DNA from: Streptomyces tendae
Lineage (GTDB): Bacteria > Actinomycetota > Actinomycetes > Streptomycetales > Streptomycetaceae
Length of the DNA stretch: 64,000 nucleotides
Direction of reading: 5' to 3'
Assembly (NCBI RefSeq): GCF_014650435.1
Contig: NZ_BMUY01000020.1
Coordinates: forward strand, 1 to 64,000
Below the pieces are notes generated by a model. The model saw only the letters and a program-made list of their open reading frames with translations. It was not told the DNA's origin and ran no database searches. The position numbers and the translations under genes are program-made. Shown piece after piece: positions 8,097-16,070 of the stretch (position 1 is its first letter; each line of letters opens with the position of its first letter).

Positions 8097-10256
8097 TCAG
8101 CGCACGACCTCGGCCCAGACCACCTTGCCGGTGTCCGTCCACCGCACCCCCCACCGGCTGGTGAGCCGGTGCACCACGTGCAGGCCGCGGCCCCCGTCGT
8201 CGAGGAGCCCGCCCCGGCCCAGCCGCGGTCTGCCGTTGCCGGTGTCGCCGACCTCGCACAGCAGGCCGGGACCGGCCCTGATCAGCCGTACCGTGATGGG
8301 GCCGCCGGCGAACCGGACCGCGTTGGTGACCAGCTCGCTGACCAGGAGCAGCACACTGTCCCGGGTGCTGTCCCTGGTGCGCCACTGCCGCAGCAGCGCG
8401 GCGACCAGCGCGCGGGCCCGCGCGGCCGCGTCGTCGCGGGCGGGTAGCCTCCAGGTCGCGGTGTCCCCCTTGCGGTAGCCGATCATGCGGGCCAGCAGCA
8501 GGGTCACGTCGTCGCGCTGGCGCGTCGGCATCACCTCGGAGACCACCCGCCGCGCGGCCTGCTGCAGCGTGTCCCAGGGGTGCACCGCGGACACCGCGTC
8601 CGCCAGCCTGCCGATGCCCTCGTCGATCGGCACGGCCGGATCCTCGACCAGGCCGTCGGTGTAAAGGGCGAGCAGGGAGCCCGGGGGCGCGACGAAGGTG
8701 TGCACGCCGAACGGCTCCCGCAGCGCGAACTCGGCGCCCAGACCTGGGTGCGGGCGGACCGGTAGAGGACCGGCGCGTCCGTCCGGCGACACCAGGATCG
8801 GCGGCAGATGGCCCGCGCTGGACAGCGCCACCCGGTGGCTGACGGGGTCGTAGACGGCGATGCAGCAGGTGGAGCCGAGGGCGCTGTAGCCGGCCGCCAG
8901 CCCGGACTCCGCGTCGTCCAGCAGGGTCACCGTCTCGTCCAGGTGCTCCAGCACCTCGTCGGGCGCCAGGCCCGCGGACAGCAGCGCGCGGGCCTCCATG
9001 CTCAGCTGGCCCATGGTCGCCGCCGCCCCCAGCCCGTGCCCGACGACATCGCCGACGACCAGCGCGGTACGGCCGTCCGGCAGCGGAAAGCTGTTCACCC
9101 AGTCACCGCCGACACCCGCGCTGTCGGGGGTGGTCGGCTGGTAGACGCTCGCGGTCTGGACGGTTCCGCCGGCGGAGCGCGGCAGCAGCCGGCGCTGCAG
9201 GGCCAGCACCTGCGTGTGCTCGCGCTGGTGCTGGCGGGCCAGGTCCACGTGGTGCGAGGTCCTGGCGACCAGTTCCTGGAGGTCGAGCAGCTCGCTGTCG
9301 GCGAAGGGGCGGTCAGCGCGCCGCCACACCTCCGCCACGCCCAGGACGACGGGTGGATCGCCCTCCAGGACCAGCGGCACGCACGCCACTCCCGCCGACC
9401 GGTCCCCGGGCACCAGGGCACGTACCAGCCGCGGGCTGCCGAGCACCCGCTCGATCGCCTCCCGGTCGGGCAGGACGATGGACTGCGGGGCGTCGGAGCG
9501 CCGTATCGCCTGCGACAGCAGACGACTCGCGTCGCCGGGAAGGTCCTCGCCGAGGGTCACATAGCCCTCGGGCCACGCCCGGTCCGGTACCAGGGCCGCC
9601 CGCCGCAGCCGGATGCGGCCCTGCGCCCGCTCGGTGACCCCTTCGCCCGTCCACACGGCGAAGTCCAGATCGACGGCGGCCACGTCCCCCCACGCCAGCA
9701 GGGACTCCGCCAGCGACTGCGCCGTCTCGCCGATGTCCAGCGACGTGCCGATCGCCGTCTCGGCGGCGTACAGGTGCAGCCTCCTGGCCATGGCGATGAC
9801 GGAGACGGTCAGCCCCTCCTGCGACGCGGCCGCGGGCAGGATGCTCATCGAGACGACCAGTTCCGACCCGTCGCGGCGCCGCAGGCGCTGGACCCGGGCC
9901 ACGTGCGCCTCGCCGGTCTCGAGGACCTGTCGCAGCCGCCGGGTGACCGTCGGAACGTCACCCCGGGGCAGAAGATCGACGAACGGGCTTCCGGGCGCCG
10001 CGTCCAGCCCGGCGAACACGGGGGCTTCCAGATTGCGGTGGGTGACTCTCAGCTCCCGGTCCAGATTGACCGCACCGAGGATCTGCTCCGGCGGGCCCCC
10101 TGCCGGATGCTCGTGCTCCGGTTGACCCGCCGCGGGATCGCCCCGCGACTCGGCGGGACCGGCAGTCGCCGCCGGGCCACGCGGGATGTACCGGCCGAGA
10201 GCGCTGCTGACCAGGTCGAACGGCGACGAGGACGAAGGGGAGGGTGTGGAGTCCAT
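8097..10256 (-). CDS. PAS-GAF-SpoIIE (PP2C) phosphatase with anti-sigma HATPase domain
   Basis: 719 residues. A PAS-like region (~60-155) is followed by a GAF domain (~165-335), then a SpoIIE/RsbU PP2C domain with the metal-binding GGDWVNSFPLPDGRTALVVG, DVVGHG and RDDVTLLLARM, and a C-terminal RsbW-type HATPase (LLVSELVTNAVRFAGG, DDGGRGLHVVHRL). This multidomain type is common in Streptomyces and is expected to dephosphorylate an anti-anti-sigma factor while its kinase-like domain can bind or phosphorylate the partner, coupling a signal to a sigma factor. Catalytic Asp residues appear intact. A 19-bp palindrome lies 26-44 bases before the start. The partner proteins are not in the window. Confidence 0.88.
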   Translation of the reverse strand: MDSTPSPSSSSPFDLVSSALGRYIPRGPAATAGPAESRGDPAAGQPEHEHPAGGPPEQILGAVNLDRELRVTHRNLEAPVFAGLDAAPGSPFVDLLPRGDVPTVTRRLRQVLETGEAHVARVQRLRRRDGSELVVSMSILPAAASQEGLTVSVIAMARRLHLYAAETAIGTSLDIGETAQSLAESLLAWGDVAAVDLDFAVWTGEGVTERAQGRIRLRRAALVPDRAWPEGYVTLGEDLPGDASRLLSQAIRRSDAPQSIVLPDREAIERVLGSPRLVRALVPGDRSAGVACVPLVLEGDPPVVLGVAEVWRRADRPFADSELLDLQELVARTSHHVDLARQHQREHTQVLALQRRLLPRSAGGTVQTASVYQPTTPDSAGVGGDWVNSFPLPDGRTALVVGDVVGHGLGAAATMGQLSMEARALLSAGLAPDEVLEHLDETVTLLDDAESGLAAGYSALGSTCCIAVYDPVSHRVALSSAGHLPPILVSPDGRAGPLPVRPHPGLGAEFALREPFGVHTFVAPPGSLLALYTDGLVEDPAVPIDEGIGRLADAVSAVHPWDTLQQAARRVVSEVMPTRQRDDVTLLLARMIGYRKGDTATWRLPARDDAAARARALVAALLRQWRTRDSTRDSVLLLVSELVTNAVRFAGGPITVRLIRAGPGLLCEVGDTGNGRPRLGRGGLLDDGGRGLHVVHRLTSRWGVRWTDTGKVVWAEVVR

Positions 10257-10281
10257 GCGGCTCCCTCAGCTCGCTCGCCAA

Positions 10282-10300
10282 CCCCGGCACAGTGCCGGGG
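10282..10300. promoter_or_regulatory. 19-bp perfect palindrome before the SpoIIE gene
   Basis: CCCCGGCACAGTGCCGGGG has 9-bp perfect arms around one A, 26-44 bases upstream of the ATG at 10256. It could be an operator over the promoter/leader or form an RNA hairpin in the 5' UTR. Confidence 0.55.
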
Positions 10301-10427
10301 CCGTACCCGAACCCGTGCGGAAGGACCCCCGAGATCCCGACCGCACACCCCATTCAATAACACCGGCGGACGCTTCGCCCACACCAGCCGACCGCGCGGT
10401 GACGACGGAGGGTGATCGGCCGGGCGG

Positions 10428-11612
10428 CTAGAGCCACTCACCTTCCAGGGCGGTGGCCGTGAGGCCGGGCGCGGCCGCGTAGAGGACGGCACGGCTGCCC
10501 GCCTTCTGCCCGGCGTCGTGCGCACGGCGCAGGATGTCGAACACGGCGGCGCCCCCGCGGTTGCCGCTGAGGTAGCTGTCCCGGCTGTACTCCAGGAGTC
10601 CCGACGGCCACTCGTCGGGCATCGTCTGCTCCATGTACTCCAGCACCCGGGTCCCGCCGGGGTGCGCGAGCAGGACGTCGGGGTGCCAGGAGGCGGGGTC
10701 GTCCTCGTAGCGGACGCGGAGCCACTCCCACATCGCGGTGACCGTCTCCTGCACCGCCCGCGGGCCGCGCCGGTCCATCACGAAGTGGGTGCCGTCCGCC
10801 CGCGTCTCCAGCCGGTGCAGGTCCCGTGTGCCCGGCAGGGTGTGGTGCCAGGCGGCGTCCAGCCGGAGCACCGACTCGCGCCTCGGGCGGCCCGTGACCA
10901 CCGCGGCGACCGCGGTGTCCGCGAACAGCAGCCGGACGATCAGGGACTCCAGGGTGTCGTCGGCGGGCTGGTAGGTCGTACTCAGCGCCTCGGAGATCAC
11001 GACCAGGACCACCCGGTCGGGGTCCGCCGCCACGAGGTCCGCCGCCAGCGCCAGGGAACGGGTCCCGGCCACGCAGGCCCACTGGGTGGCGGGCAGGAGC
11101 ATGGCATCGCCGCGCAGCGGCAGCCGGTTGGCCAGGGCCACGTCCAGGCCGGGCAGTGCCGGGGTGGTGGAGTTGCTGGTGATCAGGCAGTCGACGTCCG
11201 CGGCGTCCAGCCCGGCGCTCTGCAGGGCCCCGCGCGCCGCGCGTTCCCCGTAGGACTGGACGGCCTCCCAGGCCGGGGCGGTGCGTTCCTGGACGGTCTG
11301 CGACGCGGGCACCGACCCGAGGGCGGCGATCACACGGTCCGCGTCCTGTCCGCCGAACCCTTCGCGGGCCAGCGCCTCCCGGGCGGCCTCCAGACCGGCG
11401 GCCTCCAGGGCGCCGCCGTTGCCGGGCGCGACCGCGGCCTCCAGCGGAAGCATCCAGCCGCGGGACTCGATGCCGGTACTGGCGGCGATGCCGTCGATCC
11501 GCGGCGCCCACGCCGCGTCCGGGTGCCGGTCGCGCACTTCGGCCACGATTTCGCTGGTCTTCACGGAGTGCTCGCCGTGTATCACGGCGGGAGCGCACAG
11601 GTAAGCGGCCAC
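10428..11612 (-). CDS. gcs: Type III polyketide synthase, germicidin synthase type
   Basis: 394 residues of the chalcone-synthase fold. The Cys-His-Asn triad is visible: C180 in QWACVAGTR, H317 in LLAHPGG, N351 in SGNRGGAAV. The segment PRIDGIAASTGIESRGWMLP and the C-terminus ALEGEWL match my memory of the S. coelicolor germicidin synthase Gcs. Gcs condenses acyl-ACP starters with an alkylmalonyl extender to alkyl pyrones (germicidins), which block spore germination. GTG at 11612 is preferred over the GTG nine bases earlier because AGAAAGG lies eight bases before it. The upstream region carries a long polypurine/polypyrimidine tract. The TetR gene upstream is co-directional, but 345 bases separate them. 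Confidence 0.78.
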   Translation of the reverse strand: MAAYLCAPAVIHGEHSVKTSEIVAEVRDRHPDAAWAPRIDGIAASTGIESRGWMLPLEAAVAPGNGGALEAAGLEAAREALAREGFGGQDADRVIAALGSVPASQTVQERTAPAWEAVQSYGERAARGALQSAGLDAADVDCLITSNSTTPALPGLDVALANRLPLRGDAMLLPATQWACVAGTRSLALAADLVAADPDRVVLVVISEALSTTYQPADDTLESLIVRLLFADTAVAAVVTGRPRRESVLRLDAAWHHTLPGTRDLHRLETRADGTHFVMDRRGPRAVQETVTAMWEWLRVRYEDDPASWHPDVLLAHPGGTRVLEYMEQTMPDEWPSGLLEYSRDSYLSGNRGGAAVFDILRRAHDAGQKAGSRAVLYAAAPGLTATALEGEWL

Positions 11613-11672
11613 GATCGGCACCTTTCTACGGGGTCTGCAGTGAGCGGGGGCGCAGCTGAGGAAGGGAGCGGT

Positions 11673-11735
11673 GGGGGAGGGAGGAAGGAGAGGGAGGGAG
11701 AAGGATCGAGAAGGAGAGAGGAGGAGGGAGGGAGG
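11673..11735. repeat. Polypurine tract upstream of gcs
   Basis: On the + strand, purine runs of 33 bases (11673-11705) and 28 bases (11708-11735) are separated only by TC. They lie in a wider G/A-rich stretch of about 11658-11750 and sit 61-123 bases before the gcs start, so the template and RNA are C/T-rich on one side. The rest of the 345-base gap (11613-11957) holds no gene I can support. Confidence 0.75.
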
Positions 11736-11957
11736 TGGGCGGAGGGGCGGCGCCACGCGTGCTGTGGCATGGCTCACTTGACTGCGACGCGACCAAGTCG
11801 GCGACGCTGTGCGCGACTTCGCACGGCGCCTCTCACATCGAGCATGGAGGCGAAAAGGGCATTTCCGCAGTGACCCACGCAACTTGGGCGACTGCGGGAT
11901 ACGTGAGACGGCGCACACGCCGAAGGCCGCCCCGTCGGCGAGCGGCTGGGCCCCGAC

Positions 11958-12677
11958 CTACCGGGCGGGCCGGTGAAGTGCCGCGATGCCGGCCAGGACC
12001 AGGCTGATCCCGGCGAGGAACTGCTCGCGGTCGTCGTGGCCGCGCACCTGGTCCGCCACGGCCCGGGTGAACGGGTACTCGTCCGGGTCCAGCCCCTGCC
12101 ACGCCGTCGAGACGGTGCCCAGGAACTCGTCCCGGTCCACGTGGTGCCCCGAGGGGCCCGCGCTCGGGGCGCTCGCGGAGTTCACGGCGTTCTGGCCGGC
12201 GGCGCCGAGGATGTAGTGCATCAGTGCCGAGGTCGCCGTGAACCAGTGGGCCTCGGGCACACCCATCGCCTGGACCTGGCGGCCGAGGCTCTCGAAGATC
12301 CGCGGCGCCACCGTCCCCCAGGGGGTGCGGGACAACTGCGTCGCGAGCTGCGTGGCCAGCCACGGGTGTGCCTCGGTCGCGTCGAACAGGCCGAGCGCGA
12401 CGGCACGGACGGCGTCCTGGGGCGAGTCGGCGGTGCCGGTGGGTTCGGCGGTCACCGCGGCGGCGACGACCGCGTCCGTGGCGGCGCCGAGCAGTTCGGC
12501 CTTGCCCGTGATGTGCCAGTAGATCGCCCCGGGGCCGGTCGCAAGGCGCTCGGCCAGCGCGCGGAAGGTGAGGCCGCGCTCTCCCACGGTGTCGAGGAGT
12601 TCGACGGCCGCTGTGACGATGCGCTCCCGCGAGAGGGGTTCCTGCCGCCGTTCCGGACGGCGCGACCTGGGTGCCAT
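11958..12677 (-). CDS. TetR family repressor of the adjacent monooxygenase
   Basis: 239 residues. The TetR helix-turn-helix is LTFRALAERLATGPGAIYWHITGKAELL (~residues 35-62). The long C-terminal half resembles the TetR_C tetracycline-repressor-type dimerisation domain (HPWLATQLATQLSRTPWG ... HYILGAAGQNA). The ATG at 12677 is chosen because TAGGAT followed by seven bases precedes it (leaderless); an ATG three codons earlier lies inside that box. Three TGGAACGNCGTTCCA palindromes fill the divergent region to the TetX-like monooxygenase, so autoregulation plus repression of that gene, released by a drug-like ligand, is the natural reading. Confidence 0.88.
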   Translation of the reverse strand: MAPRSRRPERRQEPLSRERIVTAAVELLDTVGERGLTFRALAERLATGPGAIYWHITGKAELLGAATDAVVAAAVTAEPTGTADSPQDAVRAVALGLFDATEAHPWLATQLATQLSRTPWGTVAPRIFESLGRQVQAMGVPEAHWFTATSALMHYILGAAGQNAVNSASAPSAGPSGHHVDRDEFLGTVSTAWQGLDPDEYPFTRAVADQVRGHDDREQFLAGISLVLAGIAALHRPAR

Positions 12678-12696
12678 GTCCCTCATCCTAGACCGC

Positions 12697-12768
12697 CTGG
12701 AACGACGTTCCAGCTTGACAGCGACTGGAACGGCGTTCCACTCTGGAAGTGCTGGAACGCCGTTCCAG
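12697..12768. promoter_or_regulatory. Three TetR operators TGGAACGNCGTTCCA
   Basis: Three near-perfect palindromes share the core TGGAAC-GNC-GTTCCA: CTGGAACGACGTTCCAG (12697-12713), TGGAACGGCGTTCCA (12726-12740) and CTGGAACGCCGTTCCAG (12752-12768). Their centres are 27-28 bp apart, covering the divergent promoters of the TetR gene and the FAD monooxygenase. The middle copy lacks the outermost C/G pair. Confidence 0.88.
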
Positions 12769-12826
12769 CGTCAGTCGGTCTTGTCGGTCCCCCGGTCGGC
12801 GGGGGCCCGGATCAGGAGGTATGGCC

Positions 12827-13948
12827 ATGACCACGCATGTCACGATCGTCGGCGCCGGACTCGGCGGCCTCACGCTCGCCCGCGTCCTGCACGTCCACGG
12901 AATTCCGGCCACGGTCTACGAGGCCGAAGCCTCGGCGGCGGCCCGCGCCCAGGGCGGGATGCTCGACATCCACGACCACAACGGCCAGCCGGCCCTGCGG
13001 GCCGCGGGCCTGTCCGAGGAGTTCCGCGGTCTCGTCCTGGAGGGCCGTCAGGCGACGCGGGCCCTCGCGCCGGACGGGACGGTCCTGTTCGAGGAGGGCG
13101 ACGACGGCACGGGCGGCCGCCCCGAGGTGATGCGCGGCGAACTGCGGCGGATACTCCTCGACTCACTCCCGGCCGGCACCGTCCGCTGGGGCCACAAGGT
13201 CCGCACCGTCCGCTCCCTGGGCGGCGGCGGCCACGAGGTCGCGTTCGCGGACGGCGGCTCCGTCGTCACGAGCCTGCTGGTCGGCGCGGACGGCGCCTGG
13301 TCCCGGGTGCGCCCGCTGCTGTCCGGCGCCATACCCGAGTACGTCGGCATGTCGTTCGTCGAGACCTGGCTGTTCGACGCCGACGTCCGGCACCCGGCGA
13401 CCGCGAAGGCGGTCGGCGACGGTGCGATGCTCGCCCTCGCGCCGGGGAAGGCGATCCAGGCCCACCGGGAGAGCGGCGGGACCCTGCACGCGTACGTGGC
13501 CCTGCGCAAACCGCTGGAGTGGTTCGACGGCATGGACCTCGCCGAGGCGGCGGGCGCCGCGCGGGTGGCGCGGGAGTTCACCGGATGGGCACCGGAGTTG
13601 ACGGCGATGATCACCGACGCCGACACCGCGCCGGTCCTGCGTCCGCTGCACACCCTCCCCGCCGAGCACCGCTGGGAGCGGGTGCCCGGAGTGACCCTGC
13701 TCGGTGACGCGGCCCACCTCATGCCGCCGTCCGGCGAAGGAGCCAACCTGGCCATGTACGACGGCGCCGAACTCGGCAGGGCGCTTGCCGAGCACCCGGG
13801 CGACGCGGAGGCCGCGCTCGCCGCGTACGAGCGGGACCTGTTCCCGCGCGGTGCCGCGGAGGCCGTCGACGCGTCCCGGCTGCACGAGCTGATGTTCGGC
13901 GACGACACACCGCACGGCCTGATCAGGATGTTCGCCGGCGAGGAATAG
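12827..13948 (+). CDS. TetX-like FAD-dependent monooxygenase
   Basis: 373 residues of the group A flavoprotein hydroxylases. FAD binding uses VTIVGAGLGGLTLAR (residues ~5-19). The segment AQGGMLDIHDHNGQPALRAAG parallels the GGTLDLHxxxGQ region of the tetracycline-inactivating TetX. GDAAHLMPPSGEGANLAMYDGAEL is the second FAD motif with GD and the Pro loop. The ATG at 12827 is chosen because AGGAGG lies seven bases upstream; an ATG six bases earlier is too close to that site. Predicted to hydroxylate an aromatic or polyketide compound with NADPH and O2. Control by the divergent TetR suggests detoxification or modification of a drug-like inducer. A role in tailoring the nearby PKS product is possible but unsupported. 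Confidence 0.87.
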   Translation: MTTHVTIVGAGLGGLTLARVLHVHGIPATVYEAEASAAARAQGGMLDIHDHNGQPALRAAGLSEEFRGLVLEGRQATRALAPDGTVLFEEGDDGTGGRPEVMRGELRRILLDSLPAGTVRWGHKVRTVRSLGGGGHEVAFADGGSVVTSLLVGADGAWSRVRPLLSGAIPEYVGMSFVETWLFDADVRHPATAKAVGDGAMLALAPGKAIQAHRESGGTLHAYVALRKPLEWFDGMDLAEAAGAARVAREFTGWAPELTAMITDADTAPVLRPLHTLPAEHRWERVPGVTLLGDAAHLMPPSGEGANLAMYDGAELGRALAEHPGDAEAALAAYERDLFPRGAAEAVDASRLHELMFGDDTPHGLIRMFAGEE

Positions 13949-14012
13949 GCGGCGGTGCGGCGGTCCCCGGGGGTGACCACCGCTCCGCGCCGGTTGGGCA
14001 GGCCCGCTCGCC

Positions 14013-14468
14013 TCAGACGGACGTCGGCGTGTCCGTGGACATCGGCCCGGTGACCGGTCGACCGCCCGTTCCCCCGCGGGGGCGCAGGCGGGAGGCCAGG
14101 CTCCAGCGGCCCGGACCGACCGCGGCGACCAGGAGGAAGGACCAGCAGAACATGGCCGCCGACTCCCCGCCGTTCTCGATGGGGAAGAGCCCGTCGGGCT
14201 GGTGCTCCACGAAGTAGGCGTACGCCATGGACCCGGAGCACAGCACGGCCGCGGTGCGGGTGACGAGGCCGCACAGGACCAGTGTGCCGCCGACGAGTTG
14301 CACCACGGCGGCCCACCAGCCGGGCCACTCGGCGACGTCGGGTGCGGCTCCGTGCGGGCCGCCCAGGACGTCGAACAGGGTGGCGGCTCCGTGGCAGGCG
14401 AACAGCAGACCTACGACGATGCGGAAGAGCGCGATCACGTGCTCCCTGTGTTTCTCCAACGCTTCCAA
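14013..14468 (-). CDS. DoxX family membrane protein
   Basis: 151 residues with four predicted membrane helices (ALFRIVVGLLFACHGAATLF; AVVQLVGGTLVLCGLV; SGSMAYAYFVEHQP; FCWSFLLVAAVGP) and the DoxX-type EN(G)GE loop (FPIENGGESA). DoxX proteins are small inner-membrane proteins linked to redox or oxidative stress; the exact reaction is unknown. A TTG start at 14468 is chosen because AGAGGAG lies upstream at a good distance and the preceding codons are low-complexity. The 314-base gap to the LPMO holds a dre-like site (14617-14630), a 16-bp palindrome GCGCAACGAGTTGCGC (14632-14647) and the LPMO promoter. Confidence 0.8.
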   Translation of the reverse strand: MEALEKHREHVIALFRIVVGLLFACHGAATLFDVLGGPHGAAPDVAEWPGWWAAVVQLVGGTLVLCGLVTRTAAVLCSGSMAYAYFVEHQPDGLFPIENGGESAAMFCWSFLLVAAVGPGRWSLASRLRPRGGTGGRPVTGPMSTDTPTSV

Positions 14469-14616
14469 CGGTGGTGCTCCTCTCTTGCGCAGCGGCCGCG
14501 GGTCGGGACCGGGCGGCCGGTGGGGATGGTGCGCAGCACGGGGGCTGGGTCCGAGGGCGTCCCGAGGGAGGGGGAGACGCACGACCCACTTCGACCCTTA
14601 ACCATCGCGACGACCC

Positions 14617-14630
14617 TTGTCTAGACCAAT
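14617..14630. promoter_or_regulatory. dre-like DasR site (third copy)
   Basis: TTGTCTAGACCAAT, read on the minus strand as ATTGGTCTAGACAA, matches most of the DasR consensus ACTGGTCTAGACCACT. It is about 150 bp from both the LPMO and the DoxX starts. A palindrome with 7-bp arms, GCGCAACGAGTTGCGC, follows directly at 14632-14647. Confidence 0.55.
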
Positions 14631-14705
14631 AGCGCAACGAGTTGCGCACGAGGGACGCCCCGTCAAATCCGCACCGTCTCTTGCCGGTTGATGTTGCGCG
14701 AGCCC

Positions 14706-14762
14706 TTGACCGTACCGGCTTCGCCGCTATGGTCTAGACCTGAACTCGTCAGGTCTAGACCT
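14706..14762 (+). promoter_or_regulatory. LPMO promoter with two dre (DasR) repeats
   Basis: A -35 TTGACC (14706-14711) and -10 TATGGT (14728-14733) are spaced by 16 bp. TGGTCTAGACCT (14730-14741) overlaps the -10 and AGGTCTAGACCT (14751-14762) lies just downstream, forming the paired direct repeats known from Streptomyces chitinase promoters and matching the DasR consensus core GGTCTAGACC. Repression by DasR relieved by amino-sugar phosphates is expected. Confidence 0.82.
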
Positions 14763-14782
14763 GTATCCGAAAGGGGCACGAC

Positions 14783-15505
14783 ATGCGCACCAAGAGACGG
14801 GTGGCCCTCGCGGTCGGGGCGCTGGTCGCTCCGCTGCTCGCCGTCAGCCTTCCGGCGAGCACCGCCAACGCCCACGGGTGGGTCACCTCGCCCGGGAGCC
14901 GGCAGGACCAGTGCGCCGCGGGGATCGTCGACTGCGGTCAGATCAAGTACGAGCCGCAGAGCGTCGAGGGTCCGAAGGGGCTGAAGAGCTGCAGCGGCGG
15001 CAACAGCCAGTTCGCCGAACTCGACGACGACAGCAAGGGCTGGCGGGTCACGCCGGTGGCCACCACGCACACCTTCACCTGGCACCACACGGCACGGCAC
15101 GCCACCGCCAACTGGCAGTACTTCATCGGCAACCAGAAGATCGGCGAATTCGACGGCCACGGTGCCCAGCCCGCCCCGGACGTGAGCCACCAGGTGAACT
15201 TCGGCGGCTTCACCGGCCGTCAGAAGGTACTGGCCGTCTGGAACGTCGCGGACACCGGAAACGCCTTCTACTCCTGCATCGACGTCAACATCGGCGGCAG
15301 CGGTGGCGGCGACGGTGGCGGCGACGGCGAGCCGGGCGACTGCGCCGTGGCGGCCTGGAGCGCCGGGAGCGTCTACAGCGGCGGCGACACCGTCTCCCAC
15401 GGCGGCCACACCTGGCGCGCCAAGTGGTGGGTGACCGGCGAGGAGCCCGGCACCACCGGCGAGTGGGGCGTCTGGGAAGACCTCGGAGCCTGCGCGGCCG
15501 CGTGA
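14783..15505 (+). CDS. Secreted chitin-active LPMO (AA10) with CBM5/12
   Basis: 240 residues. The signal peptide (1-30) ends at ASTANA, exposing H31 (HGWV), the first copper-brace histidine. The second is in TFTWHHTARH (H101/H102), and the axial-Phe region is NAFYSC (F162). A Gly/Asp-rich linker (~170-185) leads to a C-terminal carbohydrate-binding module 5/12 with AWSAGSVYSGGDTVSHGGHTWRAKWW. This layout oxidatively cleaves crystalline chitin and boosts chitinases. Two dre repeats precede the gene, so it should be co-controlled with the GH19 chitinase at 56.4 kb. AAAGGGG lies 6 bases before the ATG. Confidence 0.93.
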   Translation: MRTKRRVALAVGALVAPLLAVSLPASTANAHGWVTSPGSRQDQCAAGIVDCGQIKYEPQSVEGPKGLKSCSGGNSQFAELDDDSKGWRVTPVATTHTFTWHHTARHATANWQYFIGNQKIGEFDGHGAQPAPDVSHQVNFGGFTGRQKVLAVWNVADTGNAFYSCIDVNIGGSGGGDGGGDGEPGDCAVAAWSAGSVYSGGDTVSHGGHTWRAKWWVTGEEPGTTGEWGVWEDLGACAAA

Positions 15506-15633
15506 GCGCGACGGCCGGCGCGCACCGACCGCGGGCGCGCGCCGGCCCCCTCCGCGCCCCGGCGCCCCCCGCTGACGAACGGGGCCGCTTTTCCGGAAAG
15601 CCGGTAAAATAATTCAAAAGCGGGAAGGGGGCC

Positions 15634-16068
15634 GTGATGGATCCGTGGCTGATCTGGCTGATCATTTCGGCGGTCCTGATCGTGGCGGAGATCTTCACCC
15701 TGACCGCCGCGCTCGGAATGCTGGGAGCGGCCGCTCTCATCACGGCCGGATCCGCGGCAGCCGGCCTTTCCACGCCTTTTCAATTCCTCGTGTTCACGGT
15801 CGTCTCCGCGATCACCCTCCTCTTCCTCCGTCCCGTCGCGCTGCGCCACCTCGTCCAGCCGCAGACCCAGCGGTTCGGGGTGGAAGCCCTGGTCGGGCAG
15901 GCCGCGTACGTCCTCTCCGAGGTGACCGGGAGGGAAGGCAGGGTCCGTATCGGCGGCGAGGAATGGACCGCCCGTTCCTACGACGAGACGCTGGTGATTC
16001 CCCCGGGCGCGACCGTCGACGTCCTGGAGATCAGCGGCACCACCGCATTCGTCTATCCCCGGGAGTGA
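15634..16068 (+). CDS. NfeD family membrane protein
   Basis: 144 residues. The N-terminal half has three hydrophobic segments (LIWLIISAVLIVAEIFTL; MLGAAALITAGSAAAGL; FLVFTVVSAITLLFLRPVAL). The C-terminal half is a small OB-fold (LVGQAAYVLSEVTGREGRVRIGGEEWTARSYDE) typical of short NfeD. NfeD proteins pair with SPFH/stomatin proteins in membrane microdomains, and the partner gene starts two bases after this stop. GTG at 15634 or ATG at 15637 both follow GGAAGGGGG. Probably the first gene of an NfeD-SPFH-TerC unit. Confidence 0.9.
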   Translation: MMDPWLIWLIISAVLIVAEIFTLTAALGMLGAAALITAGSAAAGLSTPFQFLVFTVVSAITLLFLRPVALRHLVQPQTQRFGVEALVGQAAYVLSEVTGREGRVRIGGEEWTARSYDETLVIPPGATVDVLEISGTTAFVYPRE

Positions 16069-16070
16069 CC

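Noticed and set aside
11613..11957. Possible N-terminal extension of gcs through the pyrimidine-rich region
   Set aside because: The extension would encode Ser/Leu/Pro low-complexity sequence without homology. A ribosome site supports the GTG at 11612.
12821..12823. Upstream ATG of the TetX-like gene as start
   Set aside because: The AGGAGG element ends only one base before it. The ATG six bases later has proper spacing.
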